This document shows, piece by piece, positions 38,532 to 46,948 of a stretch of 64,000 bases of DNA (positions are counted from its first letter, which is position 1; each line of letters begins with the position of its first letter). Position numbers and translations under genes: made by a program. Origin of the DNA: SAR92 clade bacterium (GTDB taxonomy: Bacteria > Pseudomonadota > Gammaproteobacteria > Pseudomonadales > Porticoccaceae); contig JACNKP010000052.1 of the NCBI GenBank assembly GCA_014381985.1, forward strand, positions 1 to 64,000. The letters are read 5' to 3'. The notes beneath the pieces are model-generated. The model worked only from the letters and a program-made list of their open reading frames with translations. It did no database searches and was not told the origin of the DNA.

Positions 38532-39647
38532 TTAAATAAAGAAGTCAGAATTTTCAACACCTAAGAGTGTGGCGCCTAGGTTTCGCGCGAACATCGCAGG
38601 ACTATTGGCAACATGAGCACGGGCAATATGGATGTCATTCCATATTTGTTGGAGAGCGTGTCCAGCATACACTGAGCGTCCGCCTGCCACATCAAACAGC
38701 CTGTCGATACCTTCAATACATTTTTCTATTACCAAACTTGACTGATAACGATAGAGAATTCGCTGATTGATCGAAGGCTGCCAATCATTACTTTGCATCT
38801 CATCGAAGTTTTTAAACATAATGGTTTGGCATTCATCAATAATATTACTAACAAACGCAATTCGCGTCTGAGTTTCAACATCTCCAGCAAGCTTTGTCAT
38901 GTCAGTACTAGCGGTACTTCGGTCTGACAAGAATAACTCTAGCCCCTTACTTAGCGCACCAATAGCGGGGGTGCAGACCACTCGGATAAAGACTTGGGCC
39001 CATGGCATTTGATACATTGGGTTGGGTTGACTTTGCACACAATTGAAGCCGTCCATTTGCTTGTGAGTGCGATGATCAGGAATAAATACGGGTGTATCTA
39101 TCACTACGTCATTAGAGCCTGTTCCCTGCAACCCCATCACATGCCAGGTATCTTCGATGTCATAATCATCTCGTGGAATCAAAAAGGTGCGATAGCCTTC
39201 GGTAGGAATTACGCCACCGAGAAGCGCCCAGTTGCAGTGATCTGACCCAGAACTCCAACCCCAGCGGCCACTCACCATAAAGCCACCGTCAACGATTTCA
39301 ACTTTCGCGCCGATGGGGTTATATGAGCTACTGATGAGGGTGGTGGGATCATCTGAAAACACGTCTTGTTGAGCTTGCGGGTCCATCAGTGCAATTTGAT
39401 AGGGATGCACGGCGACAATCCCGCACGCCCAAGCAGTACTCATGTCCGCCTTGGCAATGGCGAGATGATCCTGGAAGAATTCTTGAGGGGTATGTTCAGA
39501 ACCTCCTAATGATTTAGGTAGAAGCATCCCAAAGAAACCACAGTCCTTTAACGCCTGAATATTCTCAGCGGGTATTTTGCGATTTGTCCTGCCTTGATCG
39601 GCATTTTTGACAATGATATCTAATACGTCTTGGTTCACAGTGTGCAT
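38532..39647 (-). CDS. hsaA: 3-HSA hydroxylase, oxygenase component
   Basis: HsaA is the flavin-dependent monooxygenase that converts 3-HSA to the catechol 3,4-DHSA with reduced flavin from HsaB. The 371-residue protein has the acyl-CoA-dehydrogenase fold used by group D flavin monooxygenases, not a dehydrogenase active site. Typical segments are FGMLLPKSLGGSEHTP, STAWACGIVAVHP and SGRWGWSSGSDHCNWALLGG. HsaA from Mycobacterium is of similar length. hsaB lies 51 bases upstream. The pairing with hsaB and hsaC makes this assignment firm at family level. Confidence 0.92.
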   Translation of the reverse strand: MHTVNQDVLDIIVKNADQGRTNRKIPAENIQALKDCGFFGMLLPKSLGGSEHTPQEFFQDHLAIAKADMSTAWACGIVAVHPYQIALMDPQAQQDVFSDDPTTLISSSYNPIGAKVEIVDGGFMVSGRWGWSSGSDHCNWALLGGVIPTEGYRTFLIPRDDYDIEDTWHVMGLQGTGSNDVVIDTPVFIPDHRTHKQMDGFNCVQSQPNPMYQMPWAQVFIRVVCTPAIGALSKGLELFLSDRSTASTDMTKLAGDVETQTRIAFVSNIIDECQTIMFKNFDEMQSNDWQPSINQRILYRYQSSLVIEKCIEGIDRLFDVAGGRSVYAGHALQQIWNDIHIARAHVANSPAMFARNLGATLLGVENSDFFI

Positions 39648-39698
39648 TTTCTAGCCCCCTAAAGGATTGCTTATACGTGTCATTACTTAATTATTTAG

Positions 39699-40199
39699 CT
39701 ACGCGACCTCGGTGTATTTCCCTCGGTAGAACAGCAGTGGATTGGTGTGTGATTCACGCTCGTTATTGTCAAAATCTAGGACTCTGCCGACAATAATTTC
39801 ATGATCTCCTCCATCATATTTATGCTCTACAGAACATTGAAAACAGGTGTTGTAATCGGCAAGAATAGGAACACCCTCTATTCCTGACCTCCATGCTTCG
39901 TTGGCAAACTTATCGGCATTACGAGTTGCACAAATAGACGATAGCTCCCTCTGACCTCCGTGTAGAATATGTACGGCAAAATGCTCTGACTTAGAGAAAG
40001 CGTCAAAACTTTTGGCTTTCTTATCAATGCTCCACAGTACTAGAGGGGGGTCAAGGGACACTGAGCAAAAGCTGTTAGCGGTCATTGCCACTGGAGTCTT
40101 AGCCATCAAGTCAACGTTACACAGTGTGGTGACAACGGTCACTCCTGTAGCGAAGGAACCAAACGCGTCACGTAAATCTCGAAGGTCAATGTCAGACAT
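39699..40199 (-). CDS. hsaB: 3-HSA hydroxylase, flavin reductase component
   Basis: HsaB reduces FMN/FAD with NADH for the HsaA oxygenase. The 166-residue protein is a flavin reductase-like domain with FATGVTVVTT near the N-terminus, MTANSFCSVSLDPPLVLWSI (flavin-binding) and EHKYDGGDHEIIVGRVLDF (NADH-binding GDH motif). I prefer the ATG at 40199 (MSDIDLRDLRDAFGS), with AAGAGA 11 bases upstream. The open frame extends to 40274 but the added 25 residues look non-homologous. It lies between hsaC and hsaA. Confidence 0.9.
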   Translation of the reverse strand: MSDIDLRDLRDAFGSFATGVTVVTTLCNVDLMAKTPVAMTANSFCSVSLDPPLVLWSIDKKAKSFDAFSKSEHFAVHILHGGQRELSSICATRNADKFANEAWRSGIEGVPILADYNTCFQCSVEHKYDGGDHEIIVGRVLDFDNNERESHTNPLLFYRGKYTEVA

Positions 40200-40300
40200 A
40201 AAACAGCATTCTCTTTGTAGAAATTGGTATGGGGAAAGCGATGCCATAGTCGCAATATTAGGAATTTTGCGCATACCCCATTTGAATTAAGCTGTATCTA

Positions 40301-41209
40301 TTAACCCTGCCCGACACTGAAATCATGGCCCCAAAAGCTAGGAACTGTACTTTCAAATACGCTAAATTTCTCCCAATCTTCAATGGTTCTGCCTTCAGCG
40401 CCATACTCGATGTCAAAATTACCTGGCGATCGCATATAAAATGACAGCATATGGTCATTGGTGTGGCGGCCAAGAGTACCCGAGAGGTTTACCCCTTGAG
40501 CAATACGCCGATCATTAGCCAGTCCAACCTCATCAACTGATTCAACTTCAATCATTGTATGCACGCATCCTGCGGGGAAGTCCATTTCAAATAAACCGAT
40601 CGTGTGATGACGTTGATTGCAATGCATAAACCAAAGCCTCTTATTAGGCTCTGCTGGATCGTCGCTGAACTTTATGTTCATTAAATCGGAGAGGCCAAAG
40701 CCTAGGACATCGGTAAAAAATGCACTTGTTTCATCGAAATTAGGGGCAGGCAGTACGACATGGCCCAAGCCCATTTCGCCGGTTACAAAACCACTGACTC
40801 CAGCCGGCGAAACCAGTCTTTTAGAATTGGACACTGGGCCCCAGTAGAGCTCATGTTGATTCCCTGCAGGATCGGTAAATCTAACCAATTCGGTGACGCA
40901 ACGTTGCTGGGTTAGCTCAGAGTTGGCAATGGTGACGTCGACACCAGCTGCATTCAATGAGGCAACTGTATCCGCCATATTTTCTTGACTCGTTGCTTCC
41001 CAGCCGCAAAAGCCAAACCCATCGACGTCTGATTTTTCGATAATCATACGAAAAGGACGTTCGTCCATTTTCAGCAAGAGGCTGTTACCATCCTTTGAAT
41101 ACTGGTCAGTGACATCTTGTAAGCCTAATACCTGGGTGCCGTATGTTTGCCATTGACCGAGGTCTGTGCTGTTTACGCCGATGTATCCAAGGCTTTGTAT
41201 TGTCATCAT
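40301..41209 (-). CDS. hsaC: 3,4-DHSA extradiol dioxygenase
   Basis: HsaC cleaves the catechol 3,4-DHSA in the meta position, opening the aromatised A ring. The 302-residue type I extradiol dioxygenase has two vicinal oxygen chelate modules. The iron ligands are H150 (GLGHVVLP), H217 (GCVHTMIEVES) and E268 (FDIEYG), and the active-site HH pair is at 201-202. Size and ligand spacing match HsaC/TesB. Two adjacent Met codons make the exact start uncertain by one residue. It follows the ligase gene by 25 bases. Confidence 0.94.
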   Translation of the reverse strand: MMTIQSLGYIGVNSTDLGQWQTYGTQVLGLQDVTDQYSKDGNSLLLKMDERPFRMIIEKSDVDGFGFCGWEATSQENMADTVASLNAAGVDVTIANSELTQQRCVTELVRFTDPAGNQHELYWGPVSNSKRLVSPAGVSGFVTGEMGLGHVVLPAPNFDETSAFFTDVLGFGLSDLMNIKFSDDPAEPNKRLWFMHCNQRHHTIGLFEMDFPAGCVHTMIEVESVDEVGLANDRRIAQGVNLSGTLGRHTNDHMLSFYMRSPGNFDIEYGAEGRTIEDWEKFSVFESTVPSFWGHDFSVGQG

Positions 41210-41234
41210 ATTTCTCCATCGATTCTATTGTGGT

Positions 41235-42842
41235 CTAGTGTTTTTGATCGGTTACAAGACTGCGCAACTGCATTTTTAATACTTTGCCAGAGGCATTTAG
41301 CGGAAGACTGTCGATTATCTTGACCTGCCGAGGAACCTTGTAATTGGCAATACGTTCACGACTCCAGCTAATTAATTCTTGTTCGATTAAGGCGCAGTTT
41401 CTCTCTAAAACAACCCATGCCATAGCAACCTCTCCTAATCGCTCATCGGGGATACCTATGACTGCGCAACTCGCGATAGAGGGGTGTTGTGATAATTGGT
41501 TTTCAATTTCAGCGGGATAACAATTGAACCCGCCGGTAATAAACATATCTTTAAGACGGTCGGTGATTGATAGGTTGCCTTCGGCATCCAGATAGCCTAT
41601 GTCACCGGTGTGCAACCAGCCATCGCTGTCGATGGATTCTGCAGTTGCCGCTGAGTTTTCAAAGTAACCAAGCATGATGTTAAACCCTCTAACGACGATC
41701 TCGCCGGCTTGGCCTACCTCTAAAGGCTGGCCTTTTTCGTTCACGCATCTAAGTTCAATGTCTGGGATAGCACGACCAGAGGTAGTTGCTACTATTGCGT
41801 CACTGTCTTCATGGCGACACATACTTACCAACCCGCAGGACTCTGTTAAGCCATAGGCAGTTAACACGGTGTTAATTCCGAGTTCTTTTCGCATTTTAGT
41901 AATCAACTCTATCGGAATAACAGCCGCGCCAGTGGTGGCCTTGGATAAACTCGAAATGTCGAATTTATCGAGGTTTTCTGATGATAAGATTGACTGAAAT
42001 AGTGTGGGAGGTCCAGGCATCATGGTTATTTTTTCACGCTCAATACGCTCCAATATCAACTCCGGATCAAACACCTGGTGGGGCAGCAGCGTGGTGCCAC
42101 GCATTAGGCCTGCAAGAATCCCCGCCTTGTAGCCAAAACTATGGAAAAAGGGGTTTATGATCAGATAGCGATCGTTTTCATTAAGGCCCAGTAACTCGGT
42201 CCATACCTTAAATGTTCGAATGTTTTGCTCGTGAGACGTCATCACGCCTTTGGGTGCGCCTGTAGTGCCAGAGGTAAATAGAATATCTGACAGATCAGTT
42301 GGCTGGATTTCGGCTATCCGTTGCTCTAAGGCATCACTGCCATACTTGGTGAGATGTTGCTCGCCGCGGCCATAGAAGTCATTCCATGAAAGCGAGTCAT
42401 TAGCCGTAGAGTTAAAAACCACAATGTCATTAATCGAACCAATATCTTCGTTGGCGAGCATTTGAGTGTAATCAGTGTCGAGAAAATCGCCCACACTAAA
42501 TAAAATAGATGCAGAGGCGCGGCGCAATATATCAGCCGCCTCGCTTCCTTTGTATCGAGTATTTATCGTTACCAGTACGCCACCGGCGGTCTGTATGCCC
42601 ATTGCTGCGATGACCCATTGGTATATGTTGGGGGCCCAAATGGCGGCTTTATCACCGAGTTTAAAATCCCGCGACATAAGTGCGGCAGCTACATTGCGTG
42701 ACTGCTCCTGAAGCTGCCGGAAAGTGATCGTGTAACCATTGTCATCGATAAACACACGATCATCAAAATGGGCTGCGGCTGCGTTGATAAGCTGCGGGAT
42801 GGTTTTGCTGTTGCAGGGGCTATCAGCAGTATTGTTGACCAT
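41235..42842 (-). CDS. fadD3: Acyl-CoA ligase, probable HIP-CoA synthetase
   Basis: This 535-residue ANL-superfamily adenylating enzyme has the P-loop TSGTTGAPKG, AYGLTESCG, and the C-terminal DRLKDMFITGGFNCYPAEIE plus the catalytic Lys segment ASGKVLKMQLR. As the first gene of the hsa operon, its likely job is CoA activation of HIP, the C/D-ring acid released by HsaD, as FadD3 does in actinobacteria. The assignment as fadD3 rests on context and family. A medium-chain or side-chain ligase role is the alternative. The promoter region is shared with ipdA on the other strand. Confidence 0.78.
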   Translation of the reverse strand: MVNNTADSPCNSKTIPQLINAAAAHFDDRVFIDDNGYTITFRQLQEQSRNVAAALMSRDFKLGDKAAIWAPNIYQWVIAAMGIQTAGGVLVTINTRYKGSEAADILRRASASILFSVGDFLDTDYTQMLANEDIGSINDIVVFNSTANDSLSWNDFYGRGEQHLTKYGSDALEQRIAEIQPTDLSDILFTSGTTGAPKGVMTSHEQNIRTFKVWTELLGLNENDRYLIINPFFHSFGYKAGILAGLMRGTTLLPHQVFDPELILERIEREKITMMPGPPTLFQSILSSENLDKFDISSLSKATTGAAVIPIELITKMRKELGINTVLTAYGLTESCGLVSMCRHEDSDAIVATTSGRAIPDIELRCVNEKGQPLEVGQAGEIVVRGFNIMLGYFENSAATAESIDSDGWLHTGDIGYLDAEGNLSITDRLKDMFITGGFNCYPAEIENQLSQHPSIASCAVIGIPDERLGEVAMAWVVLERNCALIEQELISWSRERIANYKVPRQVKIIDSLPLNASGKVLKMQLRSLVTDQKH

Positions 42843-43056
42843 AGAGGCTTCAGTTTTCTTTAATTGGCTTTCAATATATTTGAGTGAGGCAATTTTGTCA
42901 TAGTCCTAATGGATGATGATTGCCCAAGGACCACCTCACATAATCTGGTTTCTGCATTTATACTATTGCTTCGACGTCTATTGATGGCCTTGAATAATTT
43001 TGGGGCGAGCCAATGTTCCCGCAGCGTTATTTTTAATCAGGTTTTGGAGTTGCCCC
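42843..43056. promoter_or_regulatory. Divergent promoter region of hsa and ipd operons
   Basis: These 214 bases separate the starts of the two divergent steroid operons and must contain both promoters. Visible inverted elements are GTGAGG/CCTCAC (42884-42889 and 42934-42939), GGCAAT/ATTGCC (42888-42893 and 42919-42924) and GTCCT/AGGAC (42903-42907 and 42927-42931). They overlap in order and cannot all form one hairpin, so protein-binding sites are more likely. No KstR2-type CAAG/CTTG operator is seen. Confidence 0.5.
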
Positions 43057-43932
43057 ATGAACAAGATAATGTCCGCTGAGCAGGCAATTGCACAGATTAG
43101 TGATGGCATGACTGTCGGTATTGGCGGTTGGGGTCCTCGACGAAAGCCAATGGCACTGATACGAGAGATCCTTCGCTCAGATTTAACTGATCTAACCATC
43201 GTTGCCTATGGCGGGGCTGATGTCGGTATGCTGTGTGCAGCGGGTAAGGTTAAAAAGGTCATCTTTGCCTTTGTCTCCCTTGATTTCATTCCTCTTGAAC
43301 CCTATTTCCGGCAAGCTCGCCAGAATGGCAGCATCCAAGTGATGGAAGTTGATGAAGGTATGCTTTTGCTGGGTCTTCGAGCAGCGGCGTGGAAAATACC
43401 CTTTATACCAACCAGCGTTGGCCTAGGTACCGATGTGATTAAAAACAACAGTGAGCTGGCTATTATCACCAGCCCTTATGATGAAAAAGACTGGGTCGCT
43501 ATGCCGGCATTGAAACTGGACGTATCGCTAGTCCATGTCGATAAGGCAGATACTCGAGGTGTATGCCAAATAAAAGGTCCAGATCTTTACATGGACGATT
43601 GGTTTGCCCGCGCTGCAGAGGTGACCATTGCTAGTTGCGAAGATATCGTCGATTCGGACTATTTTTCGCCCTCAGATGAAGCTAGGCATGTTCATTGGGA
43701 GCGATCTGAAACGACAACTGTAGTGCATCTTCCCTGCGGGGCTCACCCGACGTCTTGTGCTCCATTTTATGGTTTTGATGTGGCGCACTTCGAACTCTAC
43801 AACGCGACAGCTAAAGAGGGTGGCTTCGACCATTATAGTGAAACCTATATTGCTGGAAAAGATGAGCAGGAATACCAAGAAGCGGTGGGAGGGGAGGATA
43901 AAATCAAGTCTATTCCCTTGCCAGTTTATTAA
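43057..43932 (+). CDS. ipdA: HIP-CoA ring-opening hydrolase subunit IpdA
   Basis: IpdA is one half of IpdAB, which opens the last (C) ring of the COCHEA-CoA intermediate in steroid C/D-ring degradation. The 291-residue protein has the class I CoA-transferase fold with GMTVGIGGWGPRRKPMALIRE at the N-terminus. E97 and E100 in VMEVDEGM are the candidate catalytic glutamates; published IpdA work named one essential Glu in this region. I choose the ATG at 43057 with GGAG eight bases upstream. The longer frame from 43000 has no ribosome-binding site. ipdB follows after 27 bases. Confidence 0.9.
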   Translation: MNKIMSAEQAIAQISDGMTVGIGGWGPRRKPMALIREILRSDLTDLTIVAYGGADVGMLCAAGKVKKVIFAFVSLDFIPLEPYFRQARQNGSIQVMEVDEGMLLLGLRAAAWKIPFIPTSVGLGTDVIKNNSELAIITSPYDEKDWVAMPALKLDVSLVHVDKADTRGVCQIKGPDLYMDDWFARAAEVTIASCEDIVDSDYFSPSDEARHVHWERSETTTVVHLPCGAHPTSCAPFYGFDVAHFELYNATAKEGGFDHYSETYIAGKDEQEYQEAVGGEDKIKSIPLPVY

Positions 43933-43959
43933 TAATTATTTTGTAATGGACTAAAGTTA

Positions 43960-44763
43960 ATGACGACAACGGCCGCAGAATACAGACTATGTGAACTGAT
44001 GATTTGCGCAGCTGCCGAGACCTTTAGAGGAAATGGCGAGGTGCTAGCGACGGGTATTGGGGTTATTCCCCGTTTGGCGGCGAGTCTTGCAATGAAATCC
44101 TGTAATACCGATTTGATGATGACTGATTCTGAGGCTTGGATGCTAAGTGCACCCAATGCAGTGAGCGGAAGGCATTTTGGGGAAGGGCAGAAACAAGAAT
44201 CTTGGATGGGCTTTTCTCGGATATTTGACAACGTTTGGGGTGGTAAGCGCCATGCGCTAGTTGGCCCTAGTCAGATCGATCGATTCGGGCAAACTAACAT
44301 TTCGGCTTTGGGTGGTACTTATGAACAACCTAAAGTTCAAATGCTGGGTGTTCGAGGCTTTCCCGGTAACTCTATTAGTCACGCTAACTCATTTTATGTC
44401 CCCGCACACAGTAAGCGCGTATTCGTTGAAGGTGAGTGCGACGTGGTCTGCTCTATAGGTTATAACGCCGAACGTTTGCCTAGAGGCTATAGCTTTGATG
44501 ATATTGATATCCGACGGGTGGTTACAGATCTCTGCGTCATGGATTGGTGTGGTCCTAATCATCAATTGCGGCTGGTGAGTCTACATCCTGGTATTACTGT
44601 ACAGCAGGTGACCGACAATACCGGTTTTGAAGTGCATGTCGGTAATGAACTGACCACCACGGCAGCGCCTACTCTTGAACAATTGGCCATAATCACTGCC
44701 TTAGACCCGGTTGGGACACGTCACAAACAGTTAGCGGACAACCCCATGGGTGATCGACGCTAA
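43960..44763 (+). CDS. ipdB: HIP-CoA ring-opening hydrolase subunit IpdB
   Basis: IpdB pairs with IpdA as a heterodimeric, CoA-transferase-like ring-cleaving hydrolase. The 267-residue protein has the class I CoA-transferase beta fold. The glutamate-containing motif used by true CoA-transferases (the S-E-N-G loop) is not seen; the stretch is EAWMLSAPNAVSGRH. That fits the known loss of transferase chemistry in IpdAB. DLCVMDW and HPGITVQQVTDNTGFEV near the end are family-typical. The Comamonas equivalents are ScdL1/L2. It lies between ipdA and the enoyl-CoA hydratase gene. Confidence 0.9.
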   Translation: MTTTAAEYRLCELMICAAAETFRGNGEVLATGIGVIPRLAASLAMKSCNTDLMMTDSEAWMLSAPNAVSGRHFGEGQKQESWMGFSRIFDNVWGGKRHALVGPSQIDRFGQTNISALGGTYEQPKVQMLGVRGFPGNSISHANSFYVPAHSKRVFVEGECDVVCSIGYNAERLPRGYSFDDIDIRRVVTDLCVMDWCGPNHQLRLVSLHPGITVQQVTDNTGFEVHVGNELTTTAAPTLEQLAIITALDPVGTRHKQLADNPMGDRR

Positions 44764-44801
44764 CCTCATTTGGATTTGAGTAAAAATACGAGAGAGAACC
44801 T

Positions 44802-45677
44802 ATGATTGACAACCAAACTACTGAAATTGAAGTCGATATCGTGCTCTATTCTGTCGCAGAAGGTATTGCCACAATCACTATGAATCGGCCGAAATATAAT
44901 AATGCTCAAAATGGGCGTATGACCTATGAGTTAGACGCTGCTTTTCAGCGTGCGGTAGCTGATGATGAGGTTAAGGTAATAGTGCTTAAAGGCAACGGTA
45001 AGCACTTCTCCGCGGGCCATGATATTGGCACTCCAGGGCGGGACATCAACGAAAGCCAAGATCGGGTTACTCTTTGGTATGACCACGCCAATAAAGAAGG
45101 GGGTGAGTTTTTGTATGTGCGCGAAGCAGAGGCCTACTTAGGTATGTGCCGTCGCTGGAGAGATATTCCCAAACCAACCATCGCGGCAGTGCAGGGTGCC
45201 TGTATAGCTGGAGGACTCATGCTGGCATGGGTCTGTGATCTTATTGTTGCCACTGACGATGCTTTCTTTTCAGATCCAGTGGTACGAATGGGTATTCCTG
45301 GGGTTGAATACTTTGCTCACCCCTTTGAAATGCACCCTCGCATTGCCAAAGAGTTTCTCTTTTTAGGTGATCGCATGTCGGCCCAACGGGCCGAGCAGAT
45401 GGGGATGGTTAATCGACTGTCGACCAGAGAAAATCTGGAGGCTGATGTAAATGCCATCGCAGCAAAAATAGCCACCATGCCGCGCTTGGGATTAGCCTTA
45501 ACTAAGCAGTCTATTAATAATATTGAAGACTTACAGGGCAAGCGCACCGGTATGGACGCTGCTTTTGCTTGGCATCATTTTGCCCACAGCCACAATGAAT
45601 TAGTGTCTGGAGACAAACTTGGTGGTTTTGACGCAAAGAAAATGGCTGAAGAGAACAAAAAACAGAGCAAAACTTAA
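44802..45677 (+). CDS. Enoyl-CoA hydratase/isomerase family protein
   Basis: This 291-residue crotonase-fold protein has the oxyanion-hole segment GKHFSAGHDIG and the second hole AAVQGACIAGGLMLAWVCDLIVA. It carries an insert of about 30 residues (NESQDRVTLWYDHANKEGGE) between the two and a His-rich tail (AWHHFAHSHNELVSGD). It is longer than EchA20 (about 247) and differs in sequence, so I do not call it EchA20. A role like ScdN/ScdY or EchA13-type hydratases of steroid clusters is likely from context. GAGAG precedes the ATG. The true substrate is a C/D-ring CoA ester by inference. Confidence 0.82.
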   Translation: MIDNQTTEIEVDIVLYSVAEGIATITMNRPKYNNAQNGRMTYELDAAFQRAVADDEVKVIVLKGNGKHFSAGHDIGTPGRDINESQDRVTLWYDHANKEGGEFLYVREAEAYLGMCRRWRDIPKPTIAAVQGACIAGGLMLAWVCDLIVATDDAFFSDPVVRMGIPGVEYFAHPFEMHPRIAKEFLFLGDRMSAQRAEQMGMVNRLSTRENLEADVNAIAAKIATMPRLGLALTKQSINNIEDLQGKRTGMDAAFAWHHFAHSHNELVSGDKLGGFDAKKMAEENKKQSKT

Positions 45678-45732
45678 GGCTGATTATTGCAGGCTAAGGT
45701 TTACCCAAACAGGGGTCAAAGGTACCTACACT

Positions 45733-46899
45733 ATGGAATTGACATACACCGATGAAGAGCAGGCATTTCGTTTACAAGTCCGTCAATGGCTAGTGGGCAA
45801 TCTACCCGAAACTCCCCTTAAGTCCTTTGACACTCAAGAAGGATTTGAACAGCACCGGCAGTGGGAGAAAACTCTCGCCTCGGGTAACTGGGGAATGGTT
45901 ACCTGGCCAAAAGAATATGGCGGCAGAGGCTGTAATCTTATTGAGTGGCTTATTTTTGAAGAAGAATATTATCGTGCAGGTGCACCCCTAAGGGTTAATC
46001 AAAATGGTATTTTCTTGCTTGGTCCAACGTTAATGGAATATGGCACTGACGAGCAAAAGCAGCGATTTATTAGTGCGATGGCCAGCGGTGATGAAATTTG
46101 GGCGCAAGGCTGGTCGGAACCCGGTGCCGGTTCTGATATGGCGGCGATAAGATCCAAGGCAACTCGAGATGGTGATGAGTATGTCATTAATGGCCAGAAA
46201 ATCTGGTCAACTCGAGCAGTATTTGCTGACTGGGTCTTTTGTATGTTTCGCACTGACCCAGATTCAAAGCGACATCACGGGTTGTCATTTGTGTTTGTTC
46301 CATTGGACGCAGAAGGTGTCACTGTTCGTCCCATCGACCAACTTAACGGCCTACCAGGGTTTGCTGAAATTTTCTTTGATAACGTTAGGGTTCCTGTATC
46401 CAATCGCCTCGGCGAGGAGGGAGATGGCTGGAGTATTGCAATGTCTACTGCAGGCTTTGAGAGAGGTTTGATGTTGCGAAGTCCTGCACGTTTCCAGCAA
46501 GCGGCAAAAAATCTGATGGGACTTTATCGCGCAAAACGCAATGATATTCTTGATTTATCGATAGAGGATGCCGTCGTGCGTTGTTACATGGACGCTGAAG
46601 CTTACGCGCTTTCAACCTATCAAACGGCATCAAGACTCATGAGCGGCGGCCAGATAGGGGCCGAATCTAGCTGTAACAAGATATTCTGGTCAGAATTAGA
46701 TATAAAAATTCATGACACAGCCATGCGGTTACTCGGAGCAAGGGGAGAGTTGGAACCCGATTCAGAAGATGCCAGTGCAGAGTTAGGTAGTTGGCTAGAC
46801 GGCTTTTTATTCGCCCAGTCAGGGCCTATTTACGCCGGAACTAACGAGGTGCAACGCAACATTATCGCTGAGAGAATGCTCGGCATGCCACGTAAATGA
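45733..46899 (+). CDS. Acyl-CoA dehydrogenase, pair 1 first subunit
   Basis: This 388-residue FAD-dependent acyl-CoA dehydrogenase has the flavin motif WSEPGAGSDMAAI, the WSTRAVFADW segment and a Glu in AGFERGLM that is the candidate catalytic base. The C-terminal YAGTNEVQRNIIAERMLGMPR is family-typical. I choose the ATG at 45733; the open frame reaches upstream into the hydratase gene, but the family start is MELTYTDEEQAFR. In steroid degraders such enzymes often work as alpha2beta2 heterotetramers from adjacent genes. The next gene is the likely partner. Confidence 0.88.
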   Translation: MELTYTDEEQAFRLQVRQWLVGNLPETPLKSFDTQEGFEQHRQWEKTLASGNWGMVTWPKEYGGRGCNLIEWLIFEEEYYRAGAPLRVNQNGIFLLGPTLMEYGTDEQKQRFISAMASGDEIWAQGWSEPGAGSDMAAIRSKATRDGDEYVINGQKIWSTRAVFADWVFCMFRTDPDSKRHHGLSFVFVPLDAEGVTVRPIDQLNGLPGFAEIFFDNVRVPVSNRLGEEGDGWSIAMSTAGFERGLMLRSPARFQQAAKNLMGLYRAKRNDILDLSIEDAVVRCYMDAEAYALSTYQTASRLMSGGQIGAESSCNKIFWSELDIKIHDTAMRLLGARGELEPDSEDASAELGSWLDGFLFAQSGPIYAGTNEVQRNIIAERMLGMPRK

Positions 46900-46948
46900 G
46901 GGTCTTTGATATTAAGTGTCTTGACCTAACTAACCATAGGTAATCAAC

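Noticed and set aside
34887-41209. Biphenyl/phenol meta-cleavage (bph/dmp) pathway
   Set aside because: BphI/BphJ-like and MhpD-like genes fit it in part, but HsaA/HsaB-type oxygenase, IpdAB, FadA6 and IpdF beside them point to steroid rings. No ring-hydroxylating dioxygenase is present.
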